In this document: positions 63,561 through 64,000 of the stretch, one piece after another | Layout: the number at the start of each line of letters is the position of its first letter | Numbering within the stretch: position 1 is the stretch's first letter | Assembly: GCF_014656415.1 (NCBI RefSeq) | Contig: NZ_BNCJ01000001.1 | Coordinates: forward strand, 289,771-353,770 | Source: Seohaeicola zhoushanensis | GTDB taxonomy: Bacteria > Pseudomonadota > Alphaproteobacteria > Rhodobacterales > Rhodobacteraceae | Reading direction: 5' to 3' | Length of the DNA stretch: 64,000 nucleotides | The notes under the pieces: generated by a model | Databases searched by the model: none | What the model was told of the DNA's origin: nothing | Seen by the model: only the letters and a program-made list of their open reading frames with translations | Position numbers and translations under genes: made by a program

Positions 63561-64000
63561 ATGCGCACCAAAGCCGCAGTGGCCGTTCAGGCCGGAAAAC
63601 CGCTTGAAATCATGGAGGTGAACCTCGAAGGCCCGCGTGCTGGCGAGGTTCTGGTCGAGATCAAGGCCACGGGCATCTGCCACACCGACGAATTCACCCT
63701 CTCGGGCGCCGACCCGGAGGGTCTGTTCCCGGCTATCCTTGGCCATGAGGGCGCGGGCGTGGTTCTCGAGGTCGGCCCCGGCGTCACCTCGCTGAAGCCG
63801 GGCGACCACGTGATCCCGCTCTACACGCCGGAATGCCGCGAGTGTGAATACTGCCTCAATCCCAAGACCAACCTCTGCCAGTCGATCCGCTCGACGCAGG
63901 GGCAGGGGCTGATGCCGGACGGCACCTCGCGCTTCTCGACGCTCGATGGCGACCCGATTCTGCACTACATGGGCTGCTCGACCTTCTCGAACCACACCGT
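63561..64000 (+). CDS. frmA: S-(hydroxymethyl)glutathione dehydrogenase / class III alcohol dehydrogenase, 5' part
   Basis: The first 146 codons of a class III zinc alcohol dehydrogenase, which oxidises the formaldehyde-glutathione adduct. An AGGAGA ribosome site precedes ATG 63561. The catalytic zinc ligands are visible in [14 protein letters not shown] and GHEGAGVV, and the structural zinc cysteines in [15 protein letters not shown]. The gene continues beyond the right edge; the full length should be near 370 residues. The cofactor domain lies outside the window. Confidence 0.92.
   Translation, partial: MRTKAAVAVQAGKPLEIMEVNLEGPRAGEVLVEIKATGICHTDEFTLSGADPEGLFPAILGHEGAGVVLEVGPGVTSLKPGDHVIPLYTPECRECEYCLNPKTNLCQSIRSTQGQGLMPDGTSRFSTLDGDPILHYMGCSTFSNHT

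Overview
The window looks like a chromosomal segment of a marine alphaproteobacterium of the order Rhodobacterales (roseobacter type). The basis is high GC, tightly packed operons with 4-base start/stop overlaps, a DMSP-lyase-family cupin, a 4-hydroxybenzoate catabolic cluster, a pim-like dicarboxylate beta-oxidation operon, and an Imp-type (rhizobial/agrobacterial lineage) type VI secretion system (T6SS). No rRNA, tRNA, CRISPR array, insertion sequence or prophage gene was seen.

Layout. 1-10.9 kb: the 5' end of pheT, a DUF2478 gene, then a minus-strand fatty/dicarboxylic acid beta-oxidation operon (bifunctional hydratase/dehydrogenase, thiolase, two acyl-CoA dehydrogenases, thioesterase, enoyl-CoA hydratase, acyl-CoA ligase) behind a GntR/FCD regulator. 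10.9-13.7 kb: DMSP-lyase-like cupin, pcaC, pobA and a MarR regulator, with a perfect inverted repeat at the pobA promoter. 13.7-57.2 kb: a 43-kb T6SS island. 57.2-64 kb: housekeeping and metabolic genes (DUF2332, pth, rplY, sulfotransferase, lldD, MaoC dehydratase, argC, I78 inhibitor, start of frmA).

The T6SS core is one 29-kb minus-strand array, in transcription order: tssA, tssB, tssC, hcp, tagJ, tssE, tssF, tssG, clpV, a NavAb-like sodium channel gene, a giant sheath fusion gene, vgrG, an unknown gene, PAAR, tagH, tssK, tssL-OmpA, tssM, tagF, pppA. The PpkA-type kinase gene converges on pppA. No tssJ is visible; TssL carries a peptidoglycan-binding OmpA domain instead. The kinase, phosphatase, FHA protein, TagF and a Thr-Val-x-Arg-like site in TssL make a complete threonine-phosphorylation control circuit.

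The most unusual item is the 1,662-residue gene at 32507-37495. It has a full TssB module about 80% identical to the stand-alone TssB, then about 920 residues of acidic tandem repeats (33 units of 20 residues, then 10.5 units of 25 residues), then a TssC/ImpD-like module that lacks the normal TssC C-terminal region. Its DDLDDLL-type motifs recur in its own tail and in the linker of TagH. Around the core lie accessory genes that look like envelope machinery: two caspase-like proteins (one with a CXXCH motif), an anchored M15 peptidase, two OmpA proteins, an unknown helical-repeat protein divergent from tssA, and an ExbB-ExbD-ExbD-TonB-like set in which the TonB-type protein ends in a DUF4384-like domain.
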